Positions 63,054 through 64,000 of a stretch of 64,000 bases of DNA are shown in pieces; the stretch's first letter is position 1, and each line of letters begins with the position of its first letter. Below the pieces are notes generated by a model. That model ran no database searches and was not told the origin of the DNA. It was given only the letters and a program-made list of their open reading frames with translations. The stretch spans positions 310,001 to 374,000 of the forward strand of contig NZ_JAHQCX010000004.1 in NCBI RefSeq assembly GCF_019042245.1. Reading direction: 5' to 3'. The DNA comes from Diplocloster modestus (GTDB lineage Bacteria > Bacillota > Clostridia > Lachnospirales > Lachnospiraceae). Made by a program: the position numbers and the translations under genes.

Positions 63054-64000
63054 CTACATCAGCGGCGCAAAAAGCCTCAGAATCCGGGCCGCCAGACGGG
63101 TCCTCCCTTTTAACTTCTTCCATTCATCCACATGGATCTTCCTGCATTTTTTCAAAGTCTCCTGGAAATCCCGTTCCACATCCCCGACCACGCTGTTTTG
63201 ATAGAAGAAACAGCCGCATTCAAAATGCAGGTACAGGCTCCGGTAATCCAGATTGATCGTACCTACGGTACAGGCCTCGTCGTCCGCTACAAATACCTTG
63301 GCATGGACAAAACCAGGGGTATATTCGTATATCTTCACGCCCGCCGTCAGCAGCTCCTTGTAATAGGATTTGGCCAGAATAAACGCATATGGCTTGTCCG
63401 GTATCCCGGGCATGATAATCGCCACCTCCACCCCTCTTTTCGCCGCGTAGCAAAGGGTCTGTATCATATGATAGTCCAGAATCAGGTAGGGAGTCATAAT
63501 ATGCACATACCTGGTAGCACGGTTCAGGATATCCACATACACCGTTTCCCCCATGGGTTCCTGATCCACCGGACTGTCTCCATAGGGCATGACAAAGCCG
63601 TCTCCCGGTTCCGGGGTTTTAAAGGGTTCACTGGGAATGTACCGCTCAAAGTCCTCTTTTTGCGTCCCGGTAATATTCCACATCTGCAGGAACATCATGG
63701 TCATGCTCTTCACCGCATCCCCCCGGATCATTACAGCCGTATCCTTCCAGTGCCCGAACCGCTCTTTTACATTAATATACTCATCCGCCAGATTGATCCC
63801 GCCGGTGAATCCGATTTTTCCGTCAATAACCAGTATTTTCCGGTGATCCCTGTTGTTATAATGGGTAGATAAGACCGGACGGATGGGGGAGAACATTTTA
63901 CACTGGATCCCATACTCTTGCAGCTGTTTTGGATAACTGTACGGAAGCAGCACGATGGAACACATACCGTCGTAGAGCATACGGACCTCCACGCCTTCCT
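63054..64000 (-). CDS. cls: Cardiolipin synthase, partial (5' end outside window)
   Basis: The C-terminal ~315 residues of a phospholipase D-type cardiolipin synthase. First HKD motif: HRKILVIDGKIGFTGG. Second: HAKVFVADDEACTVGT with NLDYRS. The frame stays open through 64000, and the upstream codons (EGVEVRMLYDG) match the family, so the real start lies beyond the window. It joins two phosphatidylglycerols at the membrane. Confidence 0.93.
   Translation of the reverse strand, partial: EGVEVRMLYDGMCSIVLLPYSYPKQLQEYGIQCKMFSPIRPVLSTHYNNRDHRKILVIDGKIGFTGGINLADEYINVKERFGHWKDTAVMIRGDAVKSMTMMFLQMWNITGTQKEDFERYIPSEPFKTPEPGDGFVMPYGDSPVDQEPMGETVYVDILNRATRYVHIMTPYLILDYHMIQTLCYAAKRGVEVAIIMPGIPDKPYAFILAKSYYKELLTAGVKIYEYTPGFVHAKVFVADDEACTVGTINLDYRSLYLHFECGCFFYQNSVVGDVERDFQETLKKCRKIHVDEWKKLKGRTRLAARILRLFAPLM

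Overview
The window looks like a chromosome segment of an anaerobic gut-type Firmicute, most likely Lachnospiraceae (Hungatella/Enterocloster-like; this is inference from gene content). The signs are strong GGAGG ribosome binding sites, ECF transporters, SigI/RsgI, type I-C CRISPR repeats, aldehyde ferredoxin oxidoreductase, the anaerobic (early-cobalt) cobalamin pathway and roughly balanced base composition with AT-rich intergenic islands. No rRNA, tRNA or intact transposase was seen.

Layout. 0-3.1 kb: a sensor kinase/response regulator pair. 3.5-4.9 kb: a nine-repeat type I-C CRISPR array and its leader, next to a collapsed cas4-cas1-cas2 scar; no effector cas genes are present. 4.9-10.05 kb: a minus-strand operon for a tungsten/molybdenum aldehyde ferredoxin oxidoreductase with its own MoaD- and ThiF/MoeB-like proteins, a four-cluster ferredoxin, an iron alcohol dehydrogenase and a small membrane protein. 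10.4-14.5 kb: an ECF S component, a receiver-domain remnant, SigI with an RsgI that has a His-rich tail, a divergent secreted His-rich protein, and an esterase-like hydrolase.

15.1-38.2 kb: a nearly complete cobalamin locus. A sigma-A promoter, a B12 riboswitch and an intrinsic terminator precede cbiK. The same strand then carries cbiD, F, G, H, J, ET, cbiA-cobT (fused), cobU, cobS, a short CobU-like gene, cobC, cbiB, cobD, cbiP, cbiC, cbiQ and cbiO. A second B12 riboswitch precedes cbiMN. cbiL is inverted inside the operon and overlaps the end of cbiK, which gives a noncontiguous-operon arrangement. The adenosyltransferase cobO lies further upstream, beyond a membrane metallophosphoesterase.

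38.4-45 kb: dUTPase, a zinc-dependent phospholipase C-like protein, and a family of zinc-ribbon/TPR membrane proteins of unknown function with a truncated relative. 45.3-54.9 kb: a fructan locus (GH172/DUF2961, two GH32-type enzymes, a sugar ABC importer and a divergent LacI regulator across a 1.1-kb AT-rich region). 55-64 kb: DeoC, a SorC regulator with a mannitol-phosphate dehydrogenase-like enzyme, a GGDEF-EAL protein, MetA, a HAD phosphatase and a partial cardiolipin synthase.

The most unusual feature is a set of very long GC-rich inverted repeats at operon ends (10.95, 14.72-15.15, 37.40-37.68 and 45.01-45.30 kb). Two of them, otherwise different in their outer arms, enclose the same ~116-nt core with compensatory base changes. 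This fits a structured RNA or a mobile hairpin element that I cannot match to any family I know.
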